Source: Lamellibrachia columna (Eukaryota; Annelida; Polychaeta; Sabellida; Siboglinidae). Taken from it: a stretch of DNA of 64,000 nucleotides. Below, one piece after another: positions 1 to 11,836 of the stretch (position 1 is its first letter; every line of letters starts with the position of its first letter). The stretch spans positions 15,024,142 to 15,088,141 of the forward strand of contig OY759264.1 of the NCBI GenBank assembly GCA_963662155.1, in the 5' to 3' direction. The notes beneath the pieces were generated by a model. The model made no database searches, was not told the DNA's origin, and saw only the letters and a program-made list of their open reading frames with translations. Made by a program: the position numbers and the translations under genes.

Positions 1-414
1 GTTTCATTTTGTTAACTACAAATAAATTAGTTTTCACAGTATATATTGAAAAGTACACATATGTACTCATAAATTCTGCGTACATTGAGTATGAATACGA
101 GTACCTGACACATAAGTTATATGAGTACGAGTATTTTCAAAAATTTACTCGAGTACCGAGTACTTTCGCCTCAGGTCTGGTCGAGGACACCATTTGATTT
201 GTTGTAGCCGTGCGCACGCACACACCCACATAAAATATAGTGCCTGCATGTTGCATATGTAGCATGTTGATAATCTCCATGGCATAGGCTTAGTGTAGCA
301 AAAACTCACCCATGTGCTTAGACTAGTTATTGTTGTTGCTCTCCTCTTTTTCCCTGTAGTCCGGGTGAGGCTGGCACCGATACTGGTTGATGATTTATTT
401 TTCCCCTTCTTCAT

Positions 415-600
415 GACTAGTCCCGTTTTACTACCGTCTTCACCAATTGTCTCCACTCCCCCCTATCCCTCACCCTCATTCTCCATTCCCCTCCCACTAA
501 ATCTCTCTTCACGAAGTCCTCCCATCTCAGTCTCGGTCTTCTTCTTCTCCACTCCCTCCACTTTTCGGATTCACATTTTGTTATACAAAATGCCTGATGA
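415..600 (-). mobile_element. RTE LINE 3'-end fragment
   Basis: The minus-strand peptide RRRRPRLRWEDFVKRDLVGG, ending in a stop at about 417, matches the GRP-x-x-RW-x-D tail of RTE elements and resembles the tail of the intact copy at 39.6 kb. The element is 5'-truncated. Confidence 0.65.
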
Positions 601-639
601 ATAATGTACACTAAGTAGTTGTCAAGCACCAAGGCTATG

Positions 640-1935
640 CACAGTTTATCTTGCCGGGTATTCTATGTCTAATATGTCAGCAAAACATTGGCACCCACTT
701 CAATGAAATTACGTACATTTGTCATTGTCCAAGAAATGCAAGGCATTTAAGTGTGGCCCTATTTCATGCTCATGCTTGGATAAATTATGGTGGGAAAGAA
801 TTGGCCCATTGAAATGTAGCAAATTGAAAAAGTTACATCATAATATGAACAAACACGTAAATGATCATCTAAAGGTGTGGAAAGAAGAACGGTTATGGAA
901 GAATGGTTGTTTTAAGTTAAAAGGCAATCATTGTTGTAACAACACTGGAAGCTTCAGTGAGTCACTACTGTCCCATCAGTGCACACAGATAAGTATCAGT
1001 CCAATCTGTTATCAGGTTCTATGGTGTTGTGTGTTGTGTATTGCCCTGCATCATTGACACATCCATTGTCTTATTGGTAAACATAATGCCTCCAAGTGGG
1101 TTGTAATGTAAAACCATCCCAGACTGACAGTAATATACCAGCCCTCCTGGTGTTAATTGTGCATGTGGACAGATGTTCATATAACTATGTTAGACAAAAA
1201 ACCAAACAAAATATCCAGAAAGCAACTGGTAATCAAAGTGAATAATATTTTATATACTATATAAACTTTAACTACAGTATAGCATATAAACAGTATAAAC
1301 ATTATCAATTATGGGTACTCACCACATATTTAGGAATTAAATGATTTGATTGTACTATGAACAACCCATTACATGCATTCACATTGCTACCATCCAACGT
1401 CAATTTGATGGGCACATCACTAAATGGAAAGTAGGCCACTGTAACATTGGGCATGAAATATGCAAATAAAATAGTTATTTAATGAAACGTTAAGGTATGT
1501 TACAGATACAACTAAATATTTGTCTATGTTGATATACATGTAGGAATAGTGTGTGGAAATAAAGCGACATGAAAAAAGTAATGAAAATAAAGTCACAAAA
1601 TTGCCTAAGAAAGTCACAGAGAAATATAGTAACAACATTGTGTTATTCAAATACCATATATTAAATACAAAGGTACATTCTTGCACATTTTCACTGATAT
1701 TTGAGCACAATAAATATTTTGACACAATATTAAGTGATAATATTTATTGATTTAATAAACATATCACTGGAGCCGTCAACCCACTCTGGTTTAGACATGG
1801 CATTTAGCTGGTTTAGACAAGTGGTTGAGTAAGCTTTTCTGTGTATCACTAACAAAATAGTAAAGGTGACCTAACACTTTGGTGATCTGTAATCGTGTTT
1901 ATTTATTGTTTGTTTTGTTTTAGTATTTCAACTTG
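640..1935. other. No gene recognised
   Basis: A/T-rich. A 112-codon plus-strand open frame at 719-1057 (Cys/Lys-rich) has no recognisable family and no splice support. Nothing else found. Confidence 0.5.
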
Positions 1936-1939
1936 TATT

Positions 1940-3070
1940 ATAAATGCAAAGAACTAGATATGCAAATGAACAGGCTGTTGCTGATGAAATGAATGATTTT
2001 TACAGACGTTTTGATACTCAGGACTCTTCCAGTAAATGTGATTCTGTACTCAGCGATGTGTTTGTCAGTAATGCTGATAGGCTTGAAATTGATGTAGATG
2101 TTGTTACTAAAGTCTTCCAACATGTATGTAGTAGAAAAGCAACTGGTCCTGATGACATTCCAGCTTTTTTATTGAAAGCATTTGCATAGGAGCTGGCACC
2201 GGCTTGGTGCCCCATATTCCAACTTTCGGTCGATAGCCACAGGGTACCAATACTCTGGAAAACCTCATATATTACTTCTGTACCAAAGATAATTTGCCCA
2301 AAAGAAAACAATGATTACAGACCTGTTGCACTTACATCAATTGTCATGAAATGTTTGTAATGCTTAGTGGCTTGTAAACTGAGGACTATCTTGACCCATT
2401 CCAATATGCCTACTTGTCTAAATGAAACACTTAGACAAGCCCAAGGCTTATGCTAGACTATTGTTTATAGATTTTAGCTTGGCGTTCAACCTTATCCAAC
2501 CTCACACCCTGCTCAGTAAGCTGAAACAAATGAATGTCAATCCGTATATCATCAAGTGGTATCATTCTTTTCCAACAGGCATAGTGCAGCTTGTTAAAGT
2601 AAATCAGACTCTTTCCTAAATTGTGGTAACAAATATCGGTGCACCCCAAGGTTGTGTCAGTTTGCCGATTTTGTACTTTCTATATACAAATGACTGTACC
2701 AGCAGCAGTACTAACAACTACATAATAAAATGTTCTGATGATTCGGCTATTCTTAGTCTGTTACATGCTGATTCTGACATCAGTATGTACGCTTCTGAAA
2801 TTGAAAGCTTTGTACATTGGTGTGACAACAACCACCTCAAACTCAATGTTAGTAAGACTCAAGAGATGATTTTTTATGCTAAATGTATTGTTGCCGATCA
2901 CTTGCCTGTTGTTATCCATGGTGAAGAAATTGCCCAGATCAGTCAGTACAATTACCTAGGTGTCCATCTTGATAACAAACTTAGCTGGAATGTCCATGTT
3001 CACAGTGTGTGCTCCAAAGTCCACCAGCGGTGGAGTTGGCAACTGGATCATGCTTATGAAACATAACAGT
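1940..3070 (+). mobile_element. LINE reverse-transcriptase relic (plus strand)
   Basis: ATGPDDIPAFLLKAFA, then RLLFIDFSLAFNLIQPHTLL, NIGAPQGCVSLPILYFLYTN, CSDDSAILSLL (degenerate YADD) and YNYLGVHLDNKLSW occur in order, in two or three frames with stops between. This is the RT core and thumb of a jockey/CR1/Rex1-like LINE. It is inactive. Confidence 0.85.
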
Positions 3071-3127
3071 TAAAACTTATCTATTGCAGCTTCCCAGTAT
3101 ATTGGGCATGACATTTCCTCGCAGCAA

Positions 3128-3180
3128 TAGAAGAAGCACAAAGATTTGCCACTGAAGACAAACAGCAAAGGGCACACTGT
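3128..3180 (+). pseudogene. Possible HSP70-like exon fragment
   Basis: After an acceptor-like TTTCCTCGCAG, the frame reads AIEEAQRFATEDKQQRAHC and stops at a donor-like TGT|GTAAGC. The peptide resembles the C-terminal helix of HSP70 proteins (EAE-K/R-F/Y-x-x-ED-x-x-QR). It is only 17-18 codons, so chance similarity is a real possibility. Confidence 0.2.
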
Positions 3181-3651
3181 GTAAGCATAGCTTGTATACA
3201 TTGTTGTTAGACACAACAATAATAACATTCCATTACAGCACAAATTCCGATTATCACGGATTATGTTTCTACGTAGCCCCTTGGGTTAGTTAGTATTTTG
3301 TAAAGAAGACTACATAGTGATTAAAACAATGTTTCAAATGGATGTTTACACAAAGAAAGAAACATCATTCACATATGTTAATATTTCCAATGGGAGGTTT
3401 ATTGCGTTGCAATACACAACCAGTAATACAGTGCAAAATAAAAACAGCATGTGTATATCATGTTATGCATATGCATTCATATCCAGTATTTTCAATAACA
3501 TTACATTTGTGTTAAATCATTTAGCTATTTACGTTGAAACAGTACATAGCACCAGCATGTGGAATGAAGAATGTCTTGCAAATGCCATCCTGCCTAACAA
3601 GAGTTATTAATTGTTGTATAACACATCATTAAGTTTGTTTGTTAATTTACA

Positions 3652-3908
3652 GTTACCACAAGGTATTCAACAAAAGAGGGAAAAACTGGACAACTGTGCC
3701 AGAGCGGCAACTGAAACATTATGAGTACATTGTCAGTCTAGATGAGACAATCATCTGTGCCTGCATAGAGGATGAATTGCCCAAAGCCAGGAAGCGTGGC
3801 ATCAAGCCTGACAATCCCAGAAACATTGCACTCAACATCGCAACAGTGCCTGCTCCACCAGCATCTGAGCTACTTGCCAGGCATCGTGCTCGATTTACAA
3901 AGACTTAA
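3652..3908 (+). CDS. Unidentified possible exon, 84 codons, ends in a stop
   Basis: A good acceptor (TTTGTTAATTTACAG) is followed by an open frame starting YHKVFNKRGKNWTTVPERQL and ending RHRARFTKT before TAA. Its composition is charged and protein-like, unlike the A/T-rich surroundings. No family recognised. It could be the last exon of an unknown plus-strand gene or a transposon piece; joining from an upstream exon would need phase 2. Confidence 0.28.
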
Positions 3909-4136
3909 CCGTGTCGTTGACATTAGTTCCCAATGCAACGGCCATAAGCAAGGTAGGAACAGATAACCAACGTGCCATTTAACCTGTGTATTTGTTGTGT
4001 AATATCAAACAATTAAAAAGTAAAACATTTTATGAAAGCACTGTTTTTTCAAAACTGTCATGGGTAACTTTATAATGTGTCTGGATAATTTTCCACAAAA
4101 CGTATGAATGTGCATTCATGTTTAACAAGTAATGAC

Positions 4137-4296
4137 TTAACCTAATCTATGAACTTTGAACCCAGTGTATTGTCCATTTTCACTTGGAAATGTCTGTCTA
4201 ATTTGCGACACACAACAGCTTGGTATAAGACGGCGGTTACCTATTCCCAGCTTGCCATGTCGCCACAGAACAAACTGCAACCATTGTCCCCTCATG
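4137..4296 (-). CDS. P2X7-like cysteine-rich domain, last exon
   Basis: After an acceptor (GGTGTGTCAG) the minus strand reads MRGQWLQFVLWRHGKLGIGN, RRLIPSCCVSQIRQTFPSEN, GQYTGFKVHRLG and a stop. This matches the C-terminal part of the domain found at the tail of P2X7 receptors and in many stand-alone invertebrate genes: YRQF-x-x-W-x-x-G-x-LG-x-x-NR-x-x-IPSC-x-V-x-x-IR-x-x-FP and Y-x-GF. No receptor membrane segments are seen nearby, so this is the stand-alone type. The middle exons between 4.3 and 6.8 kb, which should hold the first Cys cluster, were not found. Confidence 0.6.
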
Positions 4297-4379
4297 CTGA
4301 CACACCAAACACGTCAGCCTTGTAACGTCCCACCATTGTCAATACTGTAGGGTCGAGTACCAGTAAATCCATTTCCTGT

Positions 4380-6815
4380 ATAAAATATATAATTATCATT
4401 AAGTTTTAGGCATTTTAACTGTACTGTTTGCATAAAATGACAGGTGATTATGCATGTGTGGTTACATGAATACATACATATATACATAATAATTGTACTG
4501 CCACAATATGCCACATATATTATATTATGAGAATATTATATTCATTGTAGGTCTGATTTGTTGTAACAGTTGCAAATAATGTTGATATGAAAGTAAGATA
4601 TAGGTTAAACACTCAACAGCATATTCTGTGCCAGAGACATAATGCTATTAAACAGGGTCAGAGTCATTAAGAGTGTTCATTGTGATCAGTATAATGTGTT
4701 TGTTATAATTTGTATTATCATCTTGTCACTAGGTATGTGTATAATTTATAATTCTTCGTTATCATTTTCATTACCAATCACATAACAAACCATGTTGCAG
4801 CATGGAAAAATGTGTAGTAGACATGACGGCTTAACAAAATGCAAACAAAGAAAGAGTGATGCTTGAGAGTTGTCTGCTGATGTAACACAGTCTGGTTATC
4901 CTATACTGTTCTGTTGTTGCTTCATGGACAGCTGATTATATTTGTTCAGTAGTTCTTAATGAGATCAGTTGGTTAGAGCCAATGATGTACATTCTGTAAG
5001 AAAGTTGGTATAATAAGGTGTTTGTGTTTGTTCAAGCATTGTCCAGCATGAAAGGGCAGGGAGCTGCAATGATTGATTTAGATTTAGTGATACAAATGTT
5101 GAAGACAATCTGCTTAGTGCTGGTCAGTAATCATGTTGGTTCACTGCTGTAAGTGTAACCCTTATCCATTACTTGATCACCAGTGAGTGAATGGCTTCAA
5201 TGGCAAACCTGTGGAGCATGTCTTCATAGACTTGTGTACAAAAAAAGTTGTGTAGGAAATTTTATTAAAAATATGCTTCAAAGTAGGTTTCATAGGAAAT
5301 TTTAGGCATTCAGCAGTGACGGACTGTCTCCTGCTATGTATACTCCACGGTGAAACTCGTTGAAACATCAAAAAGCCTGGAAAAAGTTGTGGAATCTGGT
5401 ATTTCCTCCTAAATGGTGACAACATAATTAAATAACCTGATGGCATGATGATCATTATTTTTTATCACGGGTTAATTATCATTATGTGAATTTAAAATCG
5501 ATTATTTTCGTTATAATTATGTAATTAACACAATAATTATCATTTCTTTATCATCATAATGACTCCAACCCTGCTACTAAACTGATTTGTAGTAAGAAAT
5601 ATGTAACTTCCAAGTAAAATTGCTCTAAAAATGGTAAATGTACTGGTTTCCCTGATTTATGGGTGGTATGTGAAAATCGGATGCTGGGGGCCTCGCTCAA
5701 TGGTTGTGGTGTGTGGAATTTTTTATTTTACGTTGCACGTACTTCATTCTGGTGCTTTTCAAAGTGAAATGATGGTGTGCAGATACCTCTGGATTAAAAA
5801 TGAGTAAACATATTTTTTTGCGGTTTGCTAGTACATTTTGGCTTGAAAGCAGGTTGTAAAAATGCTAAAAAACCTGTTCTACTGCCAAAGTGGTACACTT
5901 GGCATATCTGCATATTCTTTCACGTACACGACACACAGGTATTGCTGCTGTTGCAAAGGGTTGCAGGGATACTATATGCACTTATTATTGTCTATAATAT
6001 TTGGCTCAGAACTTTAAATGTTGATCAACACATGAAATCATCACCATTGATGTTTTATGTATATTATAATAAAAAAGTGTTTTAATTGTTTGTAAATTAT
6101 GTGACAACTATTCTACATATTGTTTCCTGTATTTTCTTGCATAATTATATTGACTAATAATATTACTACCTATCACTGAGTGATTGGGGCTGTAATTATA
6201 TGCATTATATTATCAAATATGCATTTGTCATCTATGTGACATACAGATGTCATGTAATGTTGTTAAAATAACAAATTAATGTCATGCACGGGTACACATC
6301 ATGTAAATGATCTCCATCTCCCTTAACCTTTGTACAATACAGACAGCTTAAGTTCAGTCAGTGTAATCTGGCTACATCTACCGCGTAGATATTTATCAAA
6401 AAGGTGTCATGTAGATGACACAAAGTTCATAATTATGTATAACGGTACATATAGAATGCATTGTGCTAGATCCATGTCACAGTAATACTGTACAATTCAT
6501 TCAACATAATGACACTTAACTTCATTTAATAATTTTAAAGCATCTTTCTCCCACCTTGTTAGATGTACTTGTAATATGTTATGCTAATGAATTAAATCCT
6601 TAATTATGGTTAATTAGGGTAATGAAGTAAAAATTCAGTTGTACTGGGTACATATAATTTTCAGTTATTACACTTCATAATTAATTTGATATAATTTATG
6701 TCACTGCAGTTTATTGCATGCATGAAAATACCACAAATGAGGCTAAACAATAATATAGAGACCTTTATCAGCTGCATTTTTGTTACTACAATTGTGTCAT
6801 TCCATATAAATACAA
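4380..6815. other. No gene recognised; should hold middle exons of the P2X7-like relic
   Basis: A/T-rich. A 90-codon minus-strand frame at 5177-5455 is the only longer open stretch. It lacks the Cys-rich motif expected of the missing exon, so it is not assigned. Confidence 0.4.
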
Positions 6816-6821
6816 TTTTAC

Positions 6822-7040
6822 CTGTAGTCTCTCCTTTTTCTGGCTTCTCAGTTTCCTCATGCGTGCACAGTCTTCTCTGTTCAGTGTAACTAGACTTGCT
6901 CTGCCACGTCGACGCCTCCTGCTACCCATTCCTCTCGATGCACTCTGCCCTCTTTTTGCACCGCTTCCTCTTCATGCACCACTTCTTTTCATGCCACCTC
7001 TTTCTCTTCCTGCATTTCTTTCCTCAGAACCATTGAAACT
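6822..7040 (-). pseudogene. P2X7-like-domain gene relic, Arg/Gly-rich exon with one stop
   Basis: Minus strand, acceptor TTTCACCCACAG and donor TACAG|GTAAAA, exactly 73 codons, phase 0 at both ends. Reads SFNGSEERNAGRERGGMKR...SRRRRRGRASLVTLNRED...RMRKLRSQKKERLQ. One in-frame TGA occurs at codon 23, where CGA (Arg) would fit the run. Basic Arg/Gly-rich N-termini are common in proteins with the P2X7-like cysteine-rich domain. The intact splice sites argue that it was a real exon; the stop argues for decay or a sequencing error. Confidence 0.45.
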
Positions 7041-7049
7041 CTGTGGGTG

Positions 7050-7640
7050 AAAGGATGTGATGTTGCCAAATTTGCGTTTATAACCAATACAGTTAATTAT
7101 GACATACATTTTATCACCACTTTAGAAAACAATTATTGACATTGTTTGCTACATTATAAACAAGGAAAAGTTTACTATGGTGGGACACACAAATACAACA
7201 GTTTTCACAGAAGATCGTGGCAGTCAAGAAAAAAAATGTGCTGTCTTATTTACTTTTTTTTATAATAGTTATGCGCGAAAGATTCGCCAGTCTTATTCCG
7301 CGAAATGGGAACCGAAAACGAATGCATGCAAACCAAAATGATGTCAACAACTTCAAAAACTATTACGACATATAGACACTTATTATATATGGTTTAACCG
7401 ATAGACCGTATACACGAAACAGGTCTTACACGTACGTCTTTTCGGGTATTAGATGATTACATGTAGGTCCCTAATTACGCTAGCAATACGATATAGGTAA
7501 TAGGCAACGGCACGCTCGAAACGAACATAAATTATAATCGGACAAATCAAATGTACAAATAATATAGAATGCTTTTTGACGGACACGGCTTGTTGATAAC
7601 AATCATTGAAATGAAACAAATCTCAAACGAAGGTAATTTC
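7050..7640. other. No feature recognised (intron 1 of the P2X7-like relic)
   Basis: Non-coding A/T-rich sequence between the first two relic exons. Confidence 0.4.
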
Positions 7641-7691
7641 TCAGACACAGTGACAAACGGAATATTTACGACAATTTGTGCTATAACGTAC

Positions 7692-7733
7692 CTCCAACTC
7701 CGTTGACGAACCATCTGTTACTATGGAAGCCAT
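7692..7733 (-). CDS. P2X7-like-domain gene relic, first coding exon
   Basis: On the minus strand an ATG in good context (AGCAACATGG) starts MASIVTDGSSTELE and runs to a consensus donor GGAG|GTACGT in phase 0. The ~200 bases upstream (7734-7940) are GC-rich with many CpGs, unlike the flanks, as expected of a promoter and 5' UTR. It links in phase to the exon at 6822-7040. Confidence 0.5.
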
Positions 7734-7959
7734 GTTGCTTATCAGTGACAGGCGCTGACATAATACAAGCTCCGCCTCCTCGGGTCGCGACCTTCTCGGA
7801 ACTTGCCGAAAGCTGTTCGGGAAGTGCACTGACCAGCGACGTCGAGTGTTGTAAGCGTCGAAGCGTCGATTTAAAAATTGCGTCTTCTTCATTTCGACAC
7901 GTTTGGCCGGTCGGCATATGTTACAGTATATATAATTTACACTAAATAACACGATTTTA

Positions 7960-9292
7960 TAATAAAAAAAATTGTTTTACGAACACCTACCGTACCTTTA
8001 ATAAAACCGCACATCTTAAAAACTTTAGACACATTACGAGTAACATGATATTTAAAATTCAAATTACCGGTCAATGTGACTCCGAGATCTTTGACAGCAG
8101 TGACCCTGGGTAGAGGCTGGCTTAAAATGGTGTAGTCAACATATAAGCATTTCTTTCATTAGTAAAAGTCATTATGCAGCATTTGTATGCCTCAAGTTTG
8201 AGGTGTCAAGTTTCACACCAGCTTCACACGCTGTCCAGAGTCTTCTGCACAAACTGAGAATCGGTCACAGACGTAATTTCTCTAAACAGTTTGGAATCAT
8301 CAGCATAGAGTGATATTTCACAAGAATCAACATTAGTGAAATCATTAGTATACAAGATAAACATAAGTGGGCCAATTTGTGAACCTTGCGGTATACCGGA
8401 CGACACCGGCTTCCAGTCAGATGCTTTGCCTTCGAGTACCACACGTTGTTTTTGGTTGAGAAGGTAGGGCTGCAATCATTGTATGCATTGTCCAGAATAC
8501 CCATATGATGTAAGCTTGTGAATTAAAAGTGGGTGGCACTCTGAACTAAGGGCTTTACTGAAGTCCAAGTAAACAGAATCAACTCGTTTCTTTTTGTCAA
8601 TAGATTCAGAATTTTAGTCCAAGTAACAAGCTGTGTCAGATAATGTGCTTCTACTCCTCACAAATCCGAACCGTGTTGGCTGCCCGAAATTGTCTTACGC
8701 ACATGGTTCTACAATGAGTCATACATCACTTTCTCAAAAATTTTACTAAACAACGGTAAAAGAGAGATATGTCAGTAGTTACGAACATTTCGTTTATCTC
8801 CCTTCTTATACACAGGTATAACATTTGCGCGTTTAAAACAGGTTGGAAAAGTTCCACAGTTTGAGGACATATTAAAAAGTACAATTAGTGGACCTGCTAA
8901 TTCTGTTGCACATTCGCTGAGGATTACACCTGATATATTATCAGGGCCACATGTTTGATTTATATTGGTGGTTCTTAGTATCCCTATGATATTATCACAA
9001 GACACACTGATGTGCGTAATTGGGTCCGATTGAAAGGGGGGTATATTCGGATAATCAAGGTTATATACCCATATAAAGACATATTGAAAATAGTCCTAAA
9101 ATAGCTCGGCTATATCAGCTGGACTGCCTGCCTCGGTGCAGTTACATTCCATTGAGTTAGGAATATTCTCATTAGTTTGTTTGATTTAGGCAAAACTTAA
9201 CAGGCGTTTAGTATTTTGATTAGAAAGAAAATAGTGGTCAGTTGATGAATGTGAGCGTTTCCACGCTTTGTGTGGAAACGCTCACATTCATT
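7960..9292 (-). mobile_element. CR1/jockey-like LINE RT relic
   Basis: Right to left on the minus strand: CGPDNISGVILSECATELAG, FKRANVIPVYKKGDKRNVRN, VDSVYLDFSKAL, VSSGIPQGSQIGPLMFILYT, ISLYADDSKLF and VKDLGVTLTGNLNFKYHVTR, spread over frames with stops. This is RT motifs 1-7 and the thumb in order. The 5' edge at about 9292 is a fold-back (see the hairpin entry). Confidence 0.85.
9246..9290. repeat. Perfect 19-bp fold-back hairpin
   Basis: Arms 9246-9264 and 9272-9290 are exact reverse complements around GCTTTGT. Both arms can encode the same LINE peptide (WKRSHS), so this is an inverted LINE junction rather than a terminator. Confidence 0.9.
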
Positions 9293-9325
9293 AAATGACT
9301 ATCTAGTCAGTATATTATATATTGT

Positions 9326-9441
<116 letters not shown>

Positions 9442-9510
9442 GATACTACATGTTGTAGCATGAATTTTTTGCATCAATGCAATGATTCAGAAAGAGCCAT
9501 GTCTCTATAA

Positions 9511-9725
9511 TGTGCTTAAATGTTATAACAATTGTGCGCATCAATGCAATAATAGGCCTAAATGCCATACAACGTTTTTGTTTTATCTTCGAAAATGGTC
9601 GCTAGGTGTCTCTACGTTATGCCGTATAAAGTAGAGACACCTAGCGACTTTTTACAAAGATAAAACAAAACGTTGTAAGACACTTATACTTGCATTGATG
9701 CGCACAATTATTGTTATATTTACGC
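9511..9725. mobile_element. Palindromic MITE, ~215 bp
   Basis: Imperfect inverted arms of ~100 bases (9511-9615 and 9631-9725) share TTGTGCGCATCAATGCAA and GTCGCTAGGTGTCTCTAC around a 15-base centre. Small foldback element; class unknown, no clear target-site duplication. Confidence 0.75.
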
Positions 9726-9829
9726 ATATTATATTTCAAGACAACTGTTTGCTACATAGCAACGTGCTACCAATATTCCAATACAACTGAGTCGTTTTGA
9801 TTTTCGAAAACGTGGCTCAAAAAGCTCTC

Positions 9830-10312
9830 AAAATAACCCTGCGGGAATCCCCCGAACACCACGGAAGTTTTCCTTTCAATTGTTTGTTACTGACATCTGG
9901 TGGATAAGTGGAGAACTGTTCGTTTTATATTTCACAATAGTGCTACTGGGGACGAGCGTACGACGAATACGTTTGTGCAGTCATACTACAAATATAGTCT
10001 TTTATTGACGAGCAACCTAACTACTGTATTTAATAACACGTTAGTTCATTATCGCAGCATCATATTTGGTACTGGTAGCGCCACCTACCGATCATAGAAG
10101 ACGGAAATATCGCCACTTCAGAAGTTATAACACAGTGTTGAGGGAGTTTCCGAGTGATTGGTCCAGTTCGGTTGCGTTTTCCAACAACGTTGTCATTAGT
10201 AGACGCCATTTTTACAGACTTGGAAGTGCTGCGGAGCCTATCAGCCAGAATGGCGTGACACGCACGGACAGAAACAACGGTACGGCGCTTCGCCAGCGAT
10301 AAAGGTAGATTT
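9830..10312 (+). promoter_or_regulatory. CpG-rich, promoter-like stretch, possible untranslated first exon
   Basis: A GC-rich island in A/T-rich DNA. It contains an inverted CCAAT (GATTGGTCC at about 10157), a YY1-like GCCATTTTTAC (about 10206) and a donor-like AAAG|GTAGAT at about 10303. It might start a plus-strand transcript. A link to the PARP14-like gene 8 kb downstream is speculation. Confidence 0.22.
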
Positions 10313-10429
10313 AAGTTAACTGTTTATGCCAGTAGGGTAAAATTTCGCCTTTTTAATCTGTATATTTTATTTAGTAGTTTGCTACTAACAATTATCAAGC
10401 TTCAACGCCACACGGAATGTGTATACGTA

Positions 10430-10461
10430 TGTGTGTGTGTATACGTATGTGTGTGTATATA

Positions 10462-10525
<64 letters not shown>

Positions 10526-10531
10526 TATATG

Positions 10532-10599
<68 letters not shown>

Positions 10600-10627
10600 T
10601 ATTTATATATGTATATATGCAACCTTG

Positions 10628-10715
<88 letters not shown>

Positions 10716-10745
10716 CGAAGGTATATATATATATATATATACTCA
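10430..10745 (+). repeat. (TA)n microsatellite clusters
   Basis: Two long TA/ATAT blocks separated by GCAACCTTGATT, with a GT-rich start (GTGTGTATACGTATG). The Tyr-Ile open frames on both strands are artefacts. Confidence 0.95.
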
Positions 10746-11437
10746 ATGTTTCAATAAATACATAAAAAAATATATAACCAGGGATCAAATAATAATATAA
10801 GTTTTGTCACTTCTACCTGTTGGGAGCCCATTGTAAAACATACTTATTTCTTGCAATTTTTTTTTTATTTAGTAAAGTAACATTTTGTTGAGGTAAAATT
10901 AATGATATTTTGTTCGTGGAAACTACATTTTGCCCAGGAATAGTCCGGGAATGTCTACGACTCCAATGAGAATTAACTAAGGTACAGTTGAGGCGGCCAT
11001 GTGGGTTCTAGGTGCTGTTGGGATTTCCATTTGCATCCAAGGCAGCGGGGCTTGCTGTTTAATCATAACATCTGGTTTTAACAGGTGGATGGTTTTTGCG
11101 GGTATAATCAGGGTGGTATCCAGTTAACCCAGGCTTAGTCATTATTCCAAAATAGAAATGTAACAAGAAGAGTTTCACTTTCATTTTATTCATAAAAGTA
11201 TTTAATTAGTATCATACAGATTAGGGGTGGTTGCATAAGTTTGCAAATTCCAAAAATGTATATTATTTGGTATTGGTTCAAATCCCCCCAATACTCAGTT
11301 TTGGACTTGATATAACATATATATTATGAAACCAATGACTGTGGTCTGCGGTAGCATCTAACTCATGCATCAAACACCTGAACAAGTGAAATGAACTTGT
11401 TTGCATCAATAAACAATTATAGATCTCATGTAATTTT

Positions 11438-11516
<79 letters not shown>
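11438..11516 (+). repeat. (TA)n microsatellite
   Basis: About 35 TA units, starting after TTTTATACA and followed by CACACA. No coding value. Confidence 0.95.
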
Positions 11517-11523
<7 letters not shown>

Positions 11524-11639
11524 TGATACGTATCTGACACCTAAAATAATATATGCATTTTTGGAATGTGTGTTGTTATTGTTGTCTCTGCAAAAATAAA
11601 CTTTTACCACCATAGACTGCATATGCATGAAAATGGTCA

Positions 11640-11730
11640 ATCTTCTCCCGCTGGTTGTTTGGGGCATATGCCCCAGTCGTGTGCATATATGCCCCAGTCG
11701 TATGCACATACATGCATATATACCCCAGTG
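11640..11730 (+). repeat. Short direct repeats of ATGCCCCAGTCGT
   Basis: CATATGCCCCAGTCGTGTGC, ATATGCCCCAGTCGTATGC and ATATACCCCAGT follow one another: three degenerate ~25-base units. Confidence 0.6.
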
Positions 11731-11836
11731 CTGTAAGTTCATTTACATGAAGTGACATCATGATGTAGATGTTATTAAAATATATTATTTAATTTTGTTT
11801 GCCCGTATTTACAGATGCATGGGTCATTATGTGATA

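Noticed and set aside
719..1057. 112-codon Cys/Lys-rich open frame
   Set aside because: No domain, splice support or homologous repeat in the window. Length is possible by chance.
5177..5455. 90-codon minus-strand frame as the missing P2X7-like exon
   Set aside because: It lacks the Cys-x-Cys-type motifs expected there and has no matching splice phase.
10395..10800. Tyr-Ile repeat proteins
   Set aside because: Artefacts of TA microsatellites.
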